Below are positions 17,185 to 24,772 of a stretch of 43,562 nt of DNA, piece after piece. Positions within the stretch are counted from its first letter, which is position 1; the number at the start of each line of letters is the position of its first letter. Source of the DNA: an uncultured Collinsella sp. Its GTDB lineage: Bacteria > Actinomycetota > Coriobacteriia > Coriobacteriales > Coriobacteriaceae. The stretch covers positions 1 to 43,562 of the forward strand of contig CABSYW010000022.1 of the NCBI GenBank assembly GCA_902482035.1. Direction: 5' to 3'. The position numbers were made by a program, and so were the translations under genes. The notes under the pieces were generated by a model. That model saw only the letters and a program-made list of their open reading frames with translations, had not been told where the DNA came from and ran no database searches.

Positions 17185-19137
17185 CTACAGGTTCTTGACA
17201 CCCATCGCGCGCATGGCGTTCAGAATGGCGATGATCGCCACGCCCACGTCGCCAAAGACGGCAAGCCACATATTGGCGATACCCAGTGCCGCAAGCACCA
17301 GAATCAGCAACTTAATACCCAGCGCAAAGATGATGTTCTGCCAAACAATCGACATGGTCTTGCGCGCCACGCGGATCGCGCGGGAGATGTTGGACGGCTT
17401 GTCATCCATGAGCACCACGTCGGCCGCCTCGATCGCGGCGTCGGAGCCCATGGCGCCCATGGCAATGCCCACATCGGCACGGGTGAGCACGGGCGCATCG
17501 TTGATGCCGTCGCCGACAAAGGCGAGCTTGCCCTTGCCGCTTTCGGCCGCGAGCAGTGCTTCAACGCGCTCGACCTTGTCGCCCGGCAGCAGCTGCGCGT
17601 GGAACTCGTCGAGGCCGAGCTGCTTGGCCACCGCAGCAGCCACTTCCTCGCGGTCGCCCGTGAGCATAACGGTGCGCTTGACGCCGGCGGCGTGCAGGTC
17701 GCGGATCGTCTGCTCGGCATCGGCCTTAACGGTGTCTGCAATCACGATGTGGCCGGCGTATGCGCCGTCAACGAGCACGTGGAGGATCGTGCCGACAACC
17801 TTACAGTCCGGTGCTTCAACGCCGGCCGCGGCGAGCATCTTGGCGTTGCCGACGACGACGTGCTTGCCGTCGATGGTCGCCGACACGCCGTGGCCCGCGT
17901 CATTGGCGGAATCCGTCACGCGCTTGGGGTCGAGCTCGCCCTGGTAGGCGGCGCGCACGGACTGCGCGATGGGGTGATCGGAGAACGACTCCGCAAGGGC
18001 TGCGACCTCGAGCAGCGATTGCTCGGTATGGCCGGCCTCGGGGTGCACCGCGACGACCGAGAACGTGCCGTTGGTGAGCGTGCCCGTTTTGTCGAAGACG
18101 ACGGTGTCCACGTCGGCGAGCGTCTCGAGGTAGTTGGAGCCCTTGATGAGAACGCCCAGCTTGGACGCGCCGCCGATGCCGCCAAAGAAGCTCAACGGTA
18201 CGCTGATCACCAACGCGCACGGGCAGCTGACGACCAGGAAGGTCAGGCCGCGCAGGATCCAGTCGGACCAGGCGCCGGTGATCAAGCCGCCGCCAAGCGC
18301 GAGCACCGCGGCCGCGCCGGTAACGGCGGGCGTGTAGACGCGGGCAAAGCGTGTGATGAAGTTTTCGGTGCGCGCCTTCTTTTCGCTGGCATTCTCCACG
18401 AGCTCCAGGACGCGCGCGACGGTGGACTCACCAAACGGCTTGGTGGTGCGCACGTGGATGAGGCCCGTCATGTTGATGCAGCCGCTGATGATATCGTCGC
18501 CGGACTTGGCGGGGCGGGGGACTGACTCGCCCGTGAGCGCGGCGGTATCGAGCTGGGTTTCGCCTTTGACGATGACGCCGTCGATAGGCACGCGCTCGCC
18601 GGGCTTGACCACGATCACGGTGCCGACGGCAATGTCATCGGGGTAGACCTGCTCGAGCGTGCCGTCGGGCTGCTCGACGTTAGCGTAGTCGGGTGCGATG
18701 TCCATCATGGCGCTGATCGACTTGCGGCTCTTGCCCACGGCGTATGCCTGGAACAGCTCGCCGACCTGGTAGAACAGCATGACGGCGGCGCCTTCGGCCA
18801 TGTGCGGGTCGGCATCGGGGAAGAGCACCATGGCAAACGCGCCGATGGTCGCGACGGCCATAAGGAAACTCTCATCGAAGGCCTTGCCGCGGCGGATGTT
18901 ATTGAAGGCCTTTTGCAGTACGTCGTAGCCGGCAATCAAAAACGGCACGAGGAACAGCACAAAGCTGGCGTAGATGTCGCCCGGGGTGCCGAACGCGGCG
19001 GCGAGGGTGCCAAGCTCATCGAGGGCGTACACCACGGCAAAAATGCCCAGCGCTACCAGGATGCGGTTGCGCTTATGCTCGAGTGACTCTTTTTTCTTGC
19101 GCTTCTTCTTTTTCTTCTTGGGGTCGTCGGTGGCCAT
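17185..19137 (-). CDS. P1B-type heavy-metal-transporting ATPase (Zn/Cd/Pb type) lacking an HMA domain
   Basis: Exports divalent soft metals across the membrane at the cost of ATP. The 650-residue protein shows TGES (202-205), the CPC transport motif (305-307), phosphorylation site D349-KTGT, SDHPIA and GDGINDAP, plus a Lys in the following membrane helix (ALGIKLLIL) and Asp in FGDVGVA near the C-terminus, the pattern of Zn2+/Cd2+/Pb2+ (P1B-2) pumps. Its N-terminus has no HMA domain, only a striking Lys/Arg run (residues 7-16). The missing domain is encoded separately just upstream (19238-19456). Start ATG 19137 follows GGGAGGA; an earlier ATG at 19206 overlaps the operator. An ArsR-type operator at 19162 precedes the gene. 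Confidence 0.93.
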   Translation of the reverse strand: MATDDPKKKKKKRKKKESLEHKRNRILVALGIFAVVYALDELGTLAAAFGTPGDIYASFVLFLVPFLIAGYDVLQKAFNNIRRGKAFDESFLMAVATIGAFAMVLFPDADPHMAEGAAVMLFYQVGELFQAYAVGKSRKSISAMMDIAPDYANVEQPDGTLEQVYPDDIAVGTVIVVKPGERVPIDGVIVKGETQLDTAALTGESVPRPAKSGDDIISGCINMTGLIHVRTTKPFGESTVARVLELVENASEKKARTENFITRFARVYTPAVTGAAAVLALGGGLITGAWSDWILRGLTFLVVSCPCALVISVPLSFFGGIGGASKLGVLIKGSNYLETLADVDTVVFDKTGTLTNGTFSVVAVHPEAGHTEQSLLEVAALAESFSDHPIAQSVRAAYQGELDPKRVTDSANDAGHGVSATIDGKHVVVGNAKMLAAAGVEAPDCKVVGTILHVLVDGAYAGHIVIADTVKADAEQTIRDLHAAGVKRTVMLTGDREEVAAAVAKQLGLDEFHAQLLPGDKVERVEALLAAESGKGKLAFVGDGINDAPVLTRADVGIAMGAMGSDAAIEAADVVLMDDKPSNISRAIRVARKTMSIVWQNIIFALGIKLLILVLAALGIANMWLAVFGDVGVAIIAILNAMRAMGVKNL

Positions 19138-19161
19138 GACTCGTATCCTCCCATTTGAATG

Positions 19162-19179
19162 TATGAACACCCGCTCATA
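19162..19179. promoter_or_regulatory. ArsR/SmtB-type operator before the ATPase gene
   Basis: TATGA-ACACCCGC-TCATA has the same half-sites and N8 spacing as the two copies upstream of the arsR gene (19900, 19935). It lies in the 100-base gap between the HMA and ATPase genes, suggesting the pump has a second, directly controlled promoter. Confidence 0.75.
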
Positions 19180-19237
19180 TAATTTCGCGGGCAAAGGCCG
19201 CGGCAAGCGCGGCCTTGAGGGTCAGCGTATGCGCAGG

Positions 19238-19456
19238 CTAGAGAATGATCTCGCAGTCCGGCTCGGCGTCAGCCGTAAACTCTACAACGCGGTTGAGCAC
19301 CTCGTCGAACTCGGCGTCATCGGCCTCGAGCGTCAACTTCTGGGTCATAAAGTTGACGGACACGGATTTGACGCCCTCGAGTTTTGCCAGCTCGTCCTGA
19401 AGCTCGCGCGCACAGTTGGCGCAGTCGATCTCGTCGAGCTTAAACTGCTTTTTCAT
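19238..19456 (-). CDS. free-standing HMA-domain metallochaperone
   Basis: 72-residue ferredoxin-like HMA domain (babbab) with metal site D11-C12-A-N-C15. The Asp before CxxC is characteristic of the N-terminal domains of Zn/Cd ATPases rather than copper chaperones. GGAAAGGAA precedes the ATG. It is sandwiched between arsR and the ATPase that lacks this domain, so it most likely delivers metal to, or regulates, that pump in trans. A CopZ-like copper role is the alternative, less supported by the neighbours. Confidence 0.88.
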   Translation of the reverse strand: MKKQFKLDEIDCANCARELQDELAKLEGVKSVSVNFMTQKLTLEADDAEFDEVLNRVVEFTADAEPDCEIIL

Positions 19457-19519
19457 GGTGGGTTCCTTTCCCTGTGTTGGCGACCTGGGTGCCGGTCGCG
19501 TTGGTACCGTGGTTGGTTG

Positions 19520-19885
19520 CTATTCGCAGATATGGCTCATGCCCTGGTTGAGCATGGTGTAGACGTGATCGTCGGCAAGCGAGTAGAGGATGTTGCGGCC
19601 GTCGCGGCGGAATTTGACCAGGTGCGACTGCTTAAGGGTGCGCAGCTGGTGCGATACTGCCGACTGCGAGGTTGCGGTCGCCTCGGCGATGTCGGCCACG
19701 CAGAGCTCGCGGCCCATGAGGGCATAGAGAATCTTGATGCGCGTGGTGTCGCTGAAGACCTTGAACAGGTCGGCCAAGTCGTACAGCAACTCCTCGTCGG
19801 GAAGGTCCTCGGGCGAGCAGGTGGTGGGGATCACGGGTTCGGTGGCCTCGATGTCAGTCTTTGTTTCATCAGCGTGGTCGCTCAT
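19520..19885 (-). CDS. ArsR/SmtB-family metal-sensing repressor
   Basis: 121-residue winged-helix repressor that releases DNA on binding metal. The recognition helix is SQSAVSHQLRTLKQSHLV. A complete alpha5 zinc site is visible: D105-x-H107-x10-H118-x2-E121, as in SmtB/CzrA-type Zn sensors; C62 in ELCVADIAE could add an alpha3-type ligand, as could C23 and C120. Together with the following HMA and P1B-2 genes this argues for Zn/Cd sensing. Two operators flank its transcription start. First gene of the arsR-HMA-ATPase cluster. Confidence 0.9.
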   Translation of the reverse strand: MSDHADETKTDIEATEPVIPTTCSPEDLPDEELLYDLADLFKVFSDTTRIKILYALMGRELCVADIAEATATSQSAVSHQLRTLKQSHLVKFRRDGRNILYSLADDHVYTMLNQGMSHICE

Positions 19886-19899
19886 TGCAACATCCTTTC

Positions 19900-19919
19900 A
19901 TATGAACATGCGCTCATAT
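19900..19919. promoter_or_regulatory. ArsR/SmtB-type operator O1 (leader)
   Basis: ATATGA-ACATGCGC-TCATAT, a perfect 6-8-6 dyad, lies just downstream of the arsR transcription start. With O2 it forms a 23-bp perfect inverted repeat (19899-19921 with 19933-19955). Confidence 0.85.
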
Positions 19920-19931
19920 AACTTACTTCCG

Positions 19932-19959
19932 ATTATATGAGCGCATGTTCATATGTCAA
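19932..19959 (-). promoter_or_regulatory. arsR promoter with operator O2 in the spacer
   Basis: On the minus strand TTGACA (19954-19959), a 16-base spacer and TATAAT (19932-19937) make a near-consensus sigma70 promoter. The spacer is occupied by the operator dyad (19935-19954), so a bound repressor would block RNA polymerase directly. Confidence 0.85.
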
Positions 19960-20274
19960 TACAATTTGCGATAATTTCGATGACTGTTTGCCGCCTCTGC
20001 GATTTTCTGTGGGTTGGGATGCATCGACGCAATGCTCGCCAACATGTTTCGAGATGTTCGGCCAGCATGCTAAGAAAGCCGTCTCGAGAAGCATTAGAGC
20101 TGTTCATATTTGTACTTTATCTTGTTAAATACCGTGAGAATTAGTTCTTTCTCTACGGGAGTTCCTGCAGAATCAGTTTTATCTAAAGTTATATTGAGCA
20201 TTGCTGCGGCCAATCAGGCACATCGGTGGCCGAATAAGTCGAAAAATGTAGGTGGACATCCGCGGAGACCGCAT
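19960..20274. other. AT-rich gene-free stretch
   Basis: About 315 bases of distinctly lower GC content than the flanks, with no convincing coding frame or promoter. It contains the left copy of the 29-bp direct repeat (20227-20255). Short open frames here have neither ribosome sites nor coding character. Confidence 0.6.
20227..20255 (+). repeat. 29-bp direct repeat, left copy
   Basis: TGGCCGAATAAGTCGAAAAA followed by TGTAGGTGG; identical at 27 of 29 positions to 21860-21888, same orientation. The pair flanks the gene at 20275-21483. Confidence 0.75.
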
Positions 20275-21483
20275 TTAAAAGAGCGAATTCTCAATTAGAT
20301 CAATAATCGTGTCGTCTTCCGTGCGGTTTTCATCGATTTTTGCGGACATGTCGCATTCCCAAGGCCCATTGATTTCCTCAGCAAGGGCCCCGACGTGTTG
20401 CATGTCGTCGGGTTCGGGCACATCGTTGATGCTCGGGTCATCAGTTTGCGGATATTGACTTGCAATTTCGCGCTTGGTGGCCTCTTCTTCTTTGAGTGCC
20501 TCCAGGACGCGGCGACCGTATTCGAAGTAGCGCCGCAAGACAAATTGACGAAGAGTTTCTTGCAGGATGGCGAAGTTATCCGGGAGTCGACCGGGCCAGA
20601 TCTTCTCGCGAATGCGAATCGCTTCCATGACCCGTCTAAAAGCGGACTGCTTGAAAAACGAATGACGACTAACTGTGATAACGGCATATCCCATGTTTCG
20701 CAGCGTGTTTCGGCGTTCCTCGTCAATTGATTGCTGCTCGGGCTCGTCGTGGTAGAAGCCGTTATATTCGATATCGGTCATCGAGTTTTCGAGCAGCGCG
20801 TCGAGGTAGAAAACCGTGCGTCGCGTTAGGGCGGCGTATCTTTTGGGGACTGGGATCGGATAATCAGTTTTGATGGCACGTATGGCTAAGCCGCCCATTG
20901 ACTTGGGCATTGTCAGCATCATGACAAAAGCCGTTTCGAGTGGAGAGCGACAGCCTCCGCGTACATAAGAAAGTGCCTTAAGGGCTTTATTGGACCCACG
21001 ATACCCTGATGCCTCTGAAAAGAAGGCTCTGAGCTCTTCAACGCTGGTTAGGGCTGGGCGTTCGCGATATTGAGTTTCGTCGGACGTTTCCAGCGCGTAG
21101 GACCCGCAGATTTCAAAGTAATACTCAACGAGCTCCCAAAGGTTGAGGTCGGCTGTTGCTTCTAACGCGCACAGCTTGATATCGATGATGTAGACGTTCG
21201 GCTCGAGTTCTAGGTAGCTTTCTGCATCAAACGTATAGCGCGTGTAGTGGCAGATGCAGCCCTTGCGGTGCCTATTTGCATTATTGGAAAACGTCAGCAC
21301 ATGGATGCTTTTAGAATCGACATTCTTTCTGTTGAGCCATGCTCGTGCCGCTTCCAGGTCGGACGCGGTCGGCGCAGACACCCTGATCTTTTCCATAGGT
21401 ATGGGATCGATCGCGTAGCTTGCGAGCGAGTTGGCTGTTTGGTATACAGCGCGTGCCGTGGTATGTGATAGAACGATTCCCAT
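20275..21483 (-). CDS. hypothetical protein with DUF559/VSR-like nuclease fold, coriobacterial family
   Basis: Not assignable to a characterised enzyme. The 402-residue product begins MGIVLSHTTARAVYQ, like a large family I recall from coriobacterial genomes, and is only distantly like AbiEi/DUF559 proteins. Residues ~180-275 resemble a PD-(D/E)XK nuclease core: E183 in SPLETAF, D228 in YLDALL, E239 in DIEYNGFYHDE, then D254/R257 and a final VITVSRH strand. N241 replaces the usual Asp or Lys partner, so catalysis is uncertain. The C-terminal ~100 residues are acidic and repetitive. ATG 21483 is chosen by family-like start; no Shine-Dalgarno is visible there or at 21513, so leaderless expression is possible. 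Low GC and flanking repeats suggest recent acquisition. Confidence 0.7.
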   Translation of the reverse strand: MGIVLSHTTARAVYQTANSLASYAIDPIPMEKIRVSAPTASDLEAARAWLNRKNVDSKSIHVLTFSNNANRHRKGCICHYTRYTFDAESYLELEPNVYIIDIKLCALEATADLNLWELVEYYFEICGSYALETSDETQYRERPALTSVEELRAFFSEASGYRGSNKALKALSYVRGGCRSPLETAFVMMLTMPKSMGGLAIRAIKTDYPIPVPKRYAALTRRTVFYLDALLENSMTDIEYNGFYHDEPEQQSIDEERRNTLRNMGYAVITVSRHSFFKQSAFRRVMEAIRIREKIWPGRLPDNFAILQETLRQFVLRRYFEYGRRVLEALKEEEATKREIASQYPQTDDPSINDVPEPDDMQHVGALAEEINGPWECDMSAKIDENRTEDDTIIDLIENSLF

Positions 21484-21936
21484 ACGCGCATGATGGCATA
21501 GCGGACGCCACATTCGCCCGAAACTTCGGGTAACGGTATTGGGGCGCGGCTTATCTTCTGCGAACGGTGGGGGGCTTTTGAGCTGTCGTATCGAGGGAGC
21601 AGCTTCAGCTCGGGAGGTTTCTGCCAGCTGCGCCTTTTTTGGTGAACTTTAGTTGCGAATTCGTAGCTTCTAAGCGATTTTGCCGATCGCCAAGACGCCT
21701 CACCAACATAATTTGAGTTATTCGGCCTTATCCTATACGAATGGTGCGATCGCAACGTCCTATTCGAATTGATTCAGGTAGATTTATGGGGCTTGGTTGC
21801 GAAATTAAGGCGATTTTAGCTTCGATTGCGGTTCAAGGGGCCTTGACTAGTGGTTCAGCTGGCCGAACAACTCGAAAAATGTAGGTGGGCCAACCTGCCG
21901 ACTATGTGAAGCACGCGTATTTGCTCGTTTTGATGA
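21484..21936. other. AT-rich gene-free stretch upstream of the DUF559-like gene
   Basis: No supported gene. It contains a CCCGAA-AC-TTCGGG stem (21517-21530) close to the gene start and the right copy of the direct repeat (21860-21888). Base composition remains lower in GC than the flanks until about 21990. Confidence 0.55.
21860..21888 (+). repeat. 29-bp direct repeat, right copy
   Basis: Partner of 20227-20255 (27 of 29 identical). The two copies are 1633 bases apart and enclose a single gene with its control region. Confidence 0.75.
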
Positions 21937-21972
21937 AAACTAGGGTGCAGCCATAAGGCTGCGCCCTAGTTT
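21937..21972. terminator. bidirectional terminator hairpin
   Basis: AAACTAGGGTGCAGCC (21937-21952) pairs with GGCTGCGCCCTAGTTT (21957-21972) with one G-U wobble and a four-base loop. It lies downstream of the minus-strand exonuclease gene and marks the right edge of the AT-rich islet. Confidence 0.75.
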
Positions 21973-22037
21973 ACTGCGTGTCGGTGTGCCCAAACGGATT
22001 GCGCTGTGCCTGGCAGGCGCTCCCGCAGATGGATCGG

Positions 22038-23006
22038 TTATTTCGCGAATAGGTTCTTGAGGTTGAACTCGGCCTGAACCGTGCGGAGCATGAGGTCGGT
22101 GTCGTCGAGGCCCAGGTGCTGCTCGTTGGCGTCGGCGGCGAGGGTTCCACGGCGGCGCGCCCAGTTTTCGAGCGCGGCGGGGGCGGACTCGCGGGGGAGC
22201 GAGCGGACGTCGGCATCCAGACTGCGGCAGATCTGGCGTGAATCGATGACGATGATCTTACCGGCGCGGCGTGCCTCGGCGTAGCCGTCCAGGTGGATCT
22301 TGAACCAGCTGTCCTCAAACGCGGCGTTGTGTGCCATGTACGGGTACTTCTTCATGAGCTTGAGCAGCTGCTTCTGCAGCTCCTTGTTCTCGCGGAACGG
22401 CTTCTTGCCGTCGATGTCGTCCCAGGTGATGTGGTGGATATTCGACAGCGGTACATCCTCGCCGCGGTAGATGTCGGGCAGACCGCAGTAGTGTGCCTCG
22501 GCGTCGTGCGGGACGGCGTCGCTCGTGAGGTCCATGATCTCCCAGCCCACGTTGATGATATAGCCGCGCTCGGGTGCACGGCCGGTGGTCTCAATGTCGA
22601 TACCGAACACCGTGCCCTGAATAGGCTTGCGGGCGTACGCCACGCCGAGCGCGTCGCGGTCGCCGCGGATTTCGCGCATGACGGACGCGGCGGCGCGCTT
22701 TTGAATCTTGCCGATGGCGGCGCAGGTGTCGGCATCGGACAGGCCGCGCGAAAGCGTCGCGGGCGTCACGTTGCGCAGGCGTGCCTCGCCAATCTGGTCG
22801 CACAGGTCGCGGTTGCGGTCGGCCAGGTCGCGCACGGTGGCAAAGTCGAAGCCGGGGTCGTCCTCGGCGGTAAAGTACTCGGTCTCGAGCACCTTGAGGG
22901 CCTCTTCGCCCTTCTGGCGCTCGGACTCCATGGCGCCGTGATCGCCATAGATAAACATGGGAATAAACGGCTGGCGCTCGTATTCGAGTGCTTGTGAAAC
23001 GTTCAT
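22038..23006 (-). CDS. DnaQ-like DEDDh 3'-5' exonuclease
   Basis: Likely cytoplasmic nuclease of the proofreading/RNase T superfamily. In the 322-residue product the exonuclease domain occupies the C-terminal two thirds: motif I D137-x-E139 (FGIDIETTG), motif II around N227 (MAHNAAFEDSW) and motif III H297-x4-D302 (EQHLGLDD). An N-terminal ~130-residue charged helical region has no obvious relative and may bind a partner. ATG 23006 follows AAGGAG. The gene is alone on its strand, next to the islet, and divergent from the metal exporter. Confidence 0.85.
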   Translation of the reverse strand: MNVSQALEYERQPFIPMFIYGDHGAMESERQKGEEALKVLETEYFTAEDDPGFDFATVRDLADRNRDLCDQIGEARLRNVTPATLSRGLSDADTCAAIGKIQKRAAASVMREIRGDRDALGVAYARKPIQGTVFGIDIETTGRAPERGYIINVGWEIMDLTSDAVPHDAEAHYCGLPDIYRGEDVPLSNIHHITWDDIDGKKPFRENKELQKQLLKLMKKYPYMAHNAAFEDSWFKIHLDGYAEARRAGKIIVIDSRQICRSLDADVRSLPRESAPAALENWARRRGTLAADANEQHLGLDDTDLMLRTVQAEFNLKNLFAK

Positions 23007-23088
23007 ATAACTGCTCCTTGGATGGGCCGCGTCGTGCGGCTCAGGGTCATTAAGATGTGGCGAGATGATAGTTTACCATGGGCAACTA

Positions 23089-23135
23089 TTGGCACCGCGC
23101 CCGGGACAACTACAATACCCTAGTTGACCGCTAGG
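23089..23135 (+). promoter_or_regulatory. promoter and possible operator of the 10-TM exporter
   Basis: TTGGCA (23089-23094), 16-base spacer, TACAAT (23111-23116). Immediately downstream CCTAG-TTGACCG-CTAGG (23119-23135) is a dyad placed across the expected start of transcription, a plausible repressor site. A second TACAAT lies at 23141. Confidence 0.55.
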
Positions 23136-23178
23136 ACTTTTACAATGCTGCCGAAAGACACGAAAGGTTCCATCCGTC

Positions 23179-24279
23179 ATGGATTTACTGATTGATATTC
23201 TGCTCGACGCCGGCAAGGACACGCTGTCGCTGGTGCCGTTTTTATTGGTGACATATCTGGCCCTCGAGACCCTGGAGCACGTCGCGGGCGACAGCGTTAA
23301 CGGCGCCATCAAGCGCGCCGGTGCCGCGGGCCCCGTGGTTGGCTCGTTGCTGGGCATGGTGCCGCAGTGCGGCTTTTCGGCAATGGCGGCCACGCTGTAC
23401 GCCGGTCGTGTCGTGACCTTGGGCACGTTGGTGGCGGTGTTCCTTTCGACCTCCGATGAGATGCTGCCGCTGTTGCTCGCCGAGCAGGTGCCCGTGCAGA
23501 CCATGGCGATGCTTTTGGCTTCGAAGGCACTGATCGCGCTGGTCACGGGCTTTATCGTGGACGCGGCTATCCGCGGCCTGCGTCGTAACGTTCGCGCGCA
23601 TGCGGCGATTCGCCGTACCGTGCTGGGGACCGCTGCCAATCCGGCTCATGTGAACTGCGCGCACGACGACCACAGCGGCGGTGACATCATCGACGAGGTG
23701 GCCGAGGCGGGCGTGAGCGCCGATCACATCCATGAGCTGTGCGAGCGCGATCATTGCGGTTGCGATGATGATGAAGATGAACACGAGCGCGACCACGGAC
23801 ACAGCCATGATCACGGTCACACGGGCGAGCATGAGCACCACCACGGCCATGGGCACGACCACGGTCGCTCCCACGAAGGTGCGCCCGTCCTGTCGATCAT
23901 CCGCAGCGCCATCTCGCACACCGTGCAGGTATCGGTATTCATTTTTCTGGTGACGCTGATTCTGGTCGCCGTGCTCGAGACCTTCGGCGAGTCCGCGATC
24001 GAGCAGTTCCTGCGTGGCAACGAGACGCTCGCCGTCCTGGGTTCGGCGCTTGTCGGCCTGATTCCCAACTGCTCGGCCAGCGTCGTCATCACACAACTGT
24101 ACCTGGAAGGCGCGCTGCAGCTGGCCCCGATGCTCGCCGGCACGCTCATCTCTGCTGGTGTGGGCTACCTGGTGCTGTTCCGCACCAACCGCAGCGCCCG
24201 CGAAAACGTCCTGTTCCTGATCATGATGTACGTCATCGGTGCCGGCTGGGGCCTCATCCTATCCGCCGTTGGCCTTTAA
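23179..24279 (+). CDS. putative 10-TM heavy-metal exporter (ArsP_2-like) with His-rich loop
   Basis: Integral membrane permease of the putative 10-TM heavy-metal exporter type (PF11449-like); relatives are annotated as manganese or arsenic efflux proteins. The 366-residue protein consists of two similar membrane halves with paired motifs LGMVPQCGFSAM (58-69) and VGLIPNCSASVV (292-303), indicating internal duplication. Between them lies a cytoplasmic loop (~150-235) packed with His, Asp and Glu (191-232: DHCGCDDDEDEHERDHGHSH and onwards), a strong divalent metal buffer or sensor. GAAAGG precedes ATG 23179 at eleven bases. Substrate (Mn, Zn, Ni or Co) is inference. Confidence 0.82.
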   Translation: MDLLIDILLDAGKDTLSLVPFLLVTYLALETLEHVAGDSVNGAIKRAGAAGPVVGSLLGMVPQCGFSAMAATLYAGRVVTLGTLVAVFLSTSDEMLPLLLAEQVPVQTMAMLLASKALIALVTGFIVDAAIRGLRRNVRAHAAIRRTVLGTAANPAHVNCAHDDHSGGDIIDEVAEAGVSADHIHELCERDHCGCDDDEDEHERDHGHSHDHGHTGEHEHHHGHGHDHGRSHEGAPVLSIIRSAISHTVQVSVFIFLVTLILVAVLETFGESAIEQFLRGNETLAVLGSALVGLIPNCSASVVITQLYLEGALQLAPMLAGTLISAGVGYLVLFRTNRSARENVLFLIMMYVIGAGWGLILSAVGL

Positions 24280-24383
24280 GTAGATTATTGGGACATGTCT
24301 TACGATCTACCTCTGTGACCAGGGCATTCCCCGCTGCCAAAACAAAAAGGTAGATTTTTAGGCATGTCCCAAAAATCTACCTT
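24278..24383. repeat. three-arm hairpin element with alternative pairings
   Basis: AAGGTAGATTTTT (24347-24359) pairs perfectly with AAAAATCTACCTT (24371-24383). The same 3' segment can also pair with an upstream arm: TTGGGACATG (24288-24297) against CATGTCCCAA (24363-24372), extended outward by AGTAGAT/ATCTACCT. The two folds are mutually exclusive. It lies between the convergent exporter and YaiI genes. Confidence 0.7.
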
Positions 24384-24385
24384 GG

Positions 24386-24772
24386 TTAGCGCAGCAGCTC
24401 GGTGAGGTTTCGCTTAAAACGAGCGCGGTCTTCGCTGGTAAATGCCGCCGGTCCGCGAGTGCGACCGCCGGCGCGGCGCACCTTCTTTTCCTCGTGGCGA
24501 ATAAACAGTTGCATGTCGATGGTCGCCTTATCGTAGACGCGTCCGCGCACGCCGATGGCGGCGGCATCGCGCCCGAGTACCATGCTCGCCAAGCCAATGT
24601 CCTGCGTCACGACCACGTCGCCCGCCTGCAGGCGTTCGACAATGGCAAAGTCGGCGCTGTCGGCGCCCACGCTCACATCGAGCGTCGTGACCCAAAAGCC
24701 GCGCCGCGCGCAGTCAATCGACTCGCGCGTGACCGGGCAGGCGTCGGCGTCAATAAAGAGCGTTCGCGGCAT
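24386..24772 (-). CDS. YaiI/YqxD family protein (UPF0178, DUF188)
   Basis: 128-residue member of a widespread family with a PIN-like fold and no established function. The N-terminal MPRTLFIDADACPVTRESI carries D8 and D10, the conserved acidic pair, and GDVVVTQDIGLASMVL (51-66) is the second family signature; RGRVYDKATID follows. Its ATG is immediately adjacent to the stop of the HdeD-like gene, so it is translated by coupling from that transcript. Confidence 0.88.
   Translation of the reverse strand: MPRTLFIDADACPVTRESIDCARRGFWVTTLDVSVGADSADFAIVERLQAGDVVVTQDIGLASMVLGRDAAAIGVRGRVYDKATIDMQLFIRHEEKKVRRAGGRTRGPAAFTSEDRARFKRNLTELLR

Noticed and set aside
17011..18525. 504-codon plus-strand frame opposite the P-type ATPase
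   Set aside because: It overlaps a protein with unmistakable catalytic motifs and begins inside the nested palindrome; no ribosome site.
19937..20144. Short plus-strand frames of 62-68 codons to the right of the ArsR operators
   Set aside because: They overlap each other and the operators and lack ribosome sites; the second operator is better explained by the arsR promoter itself.
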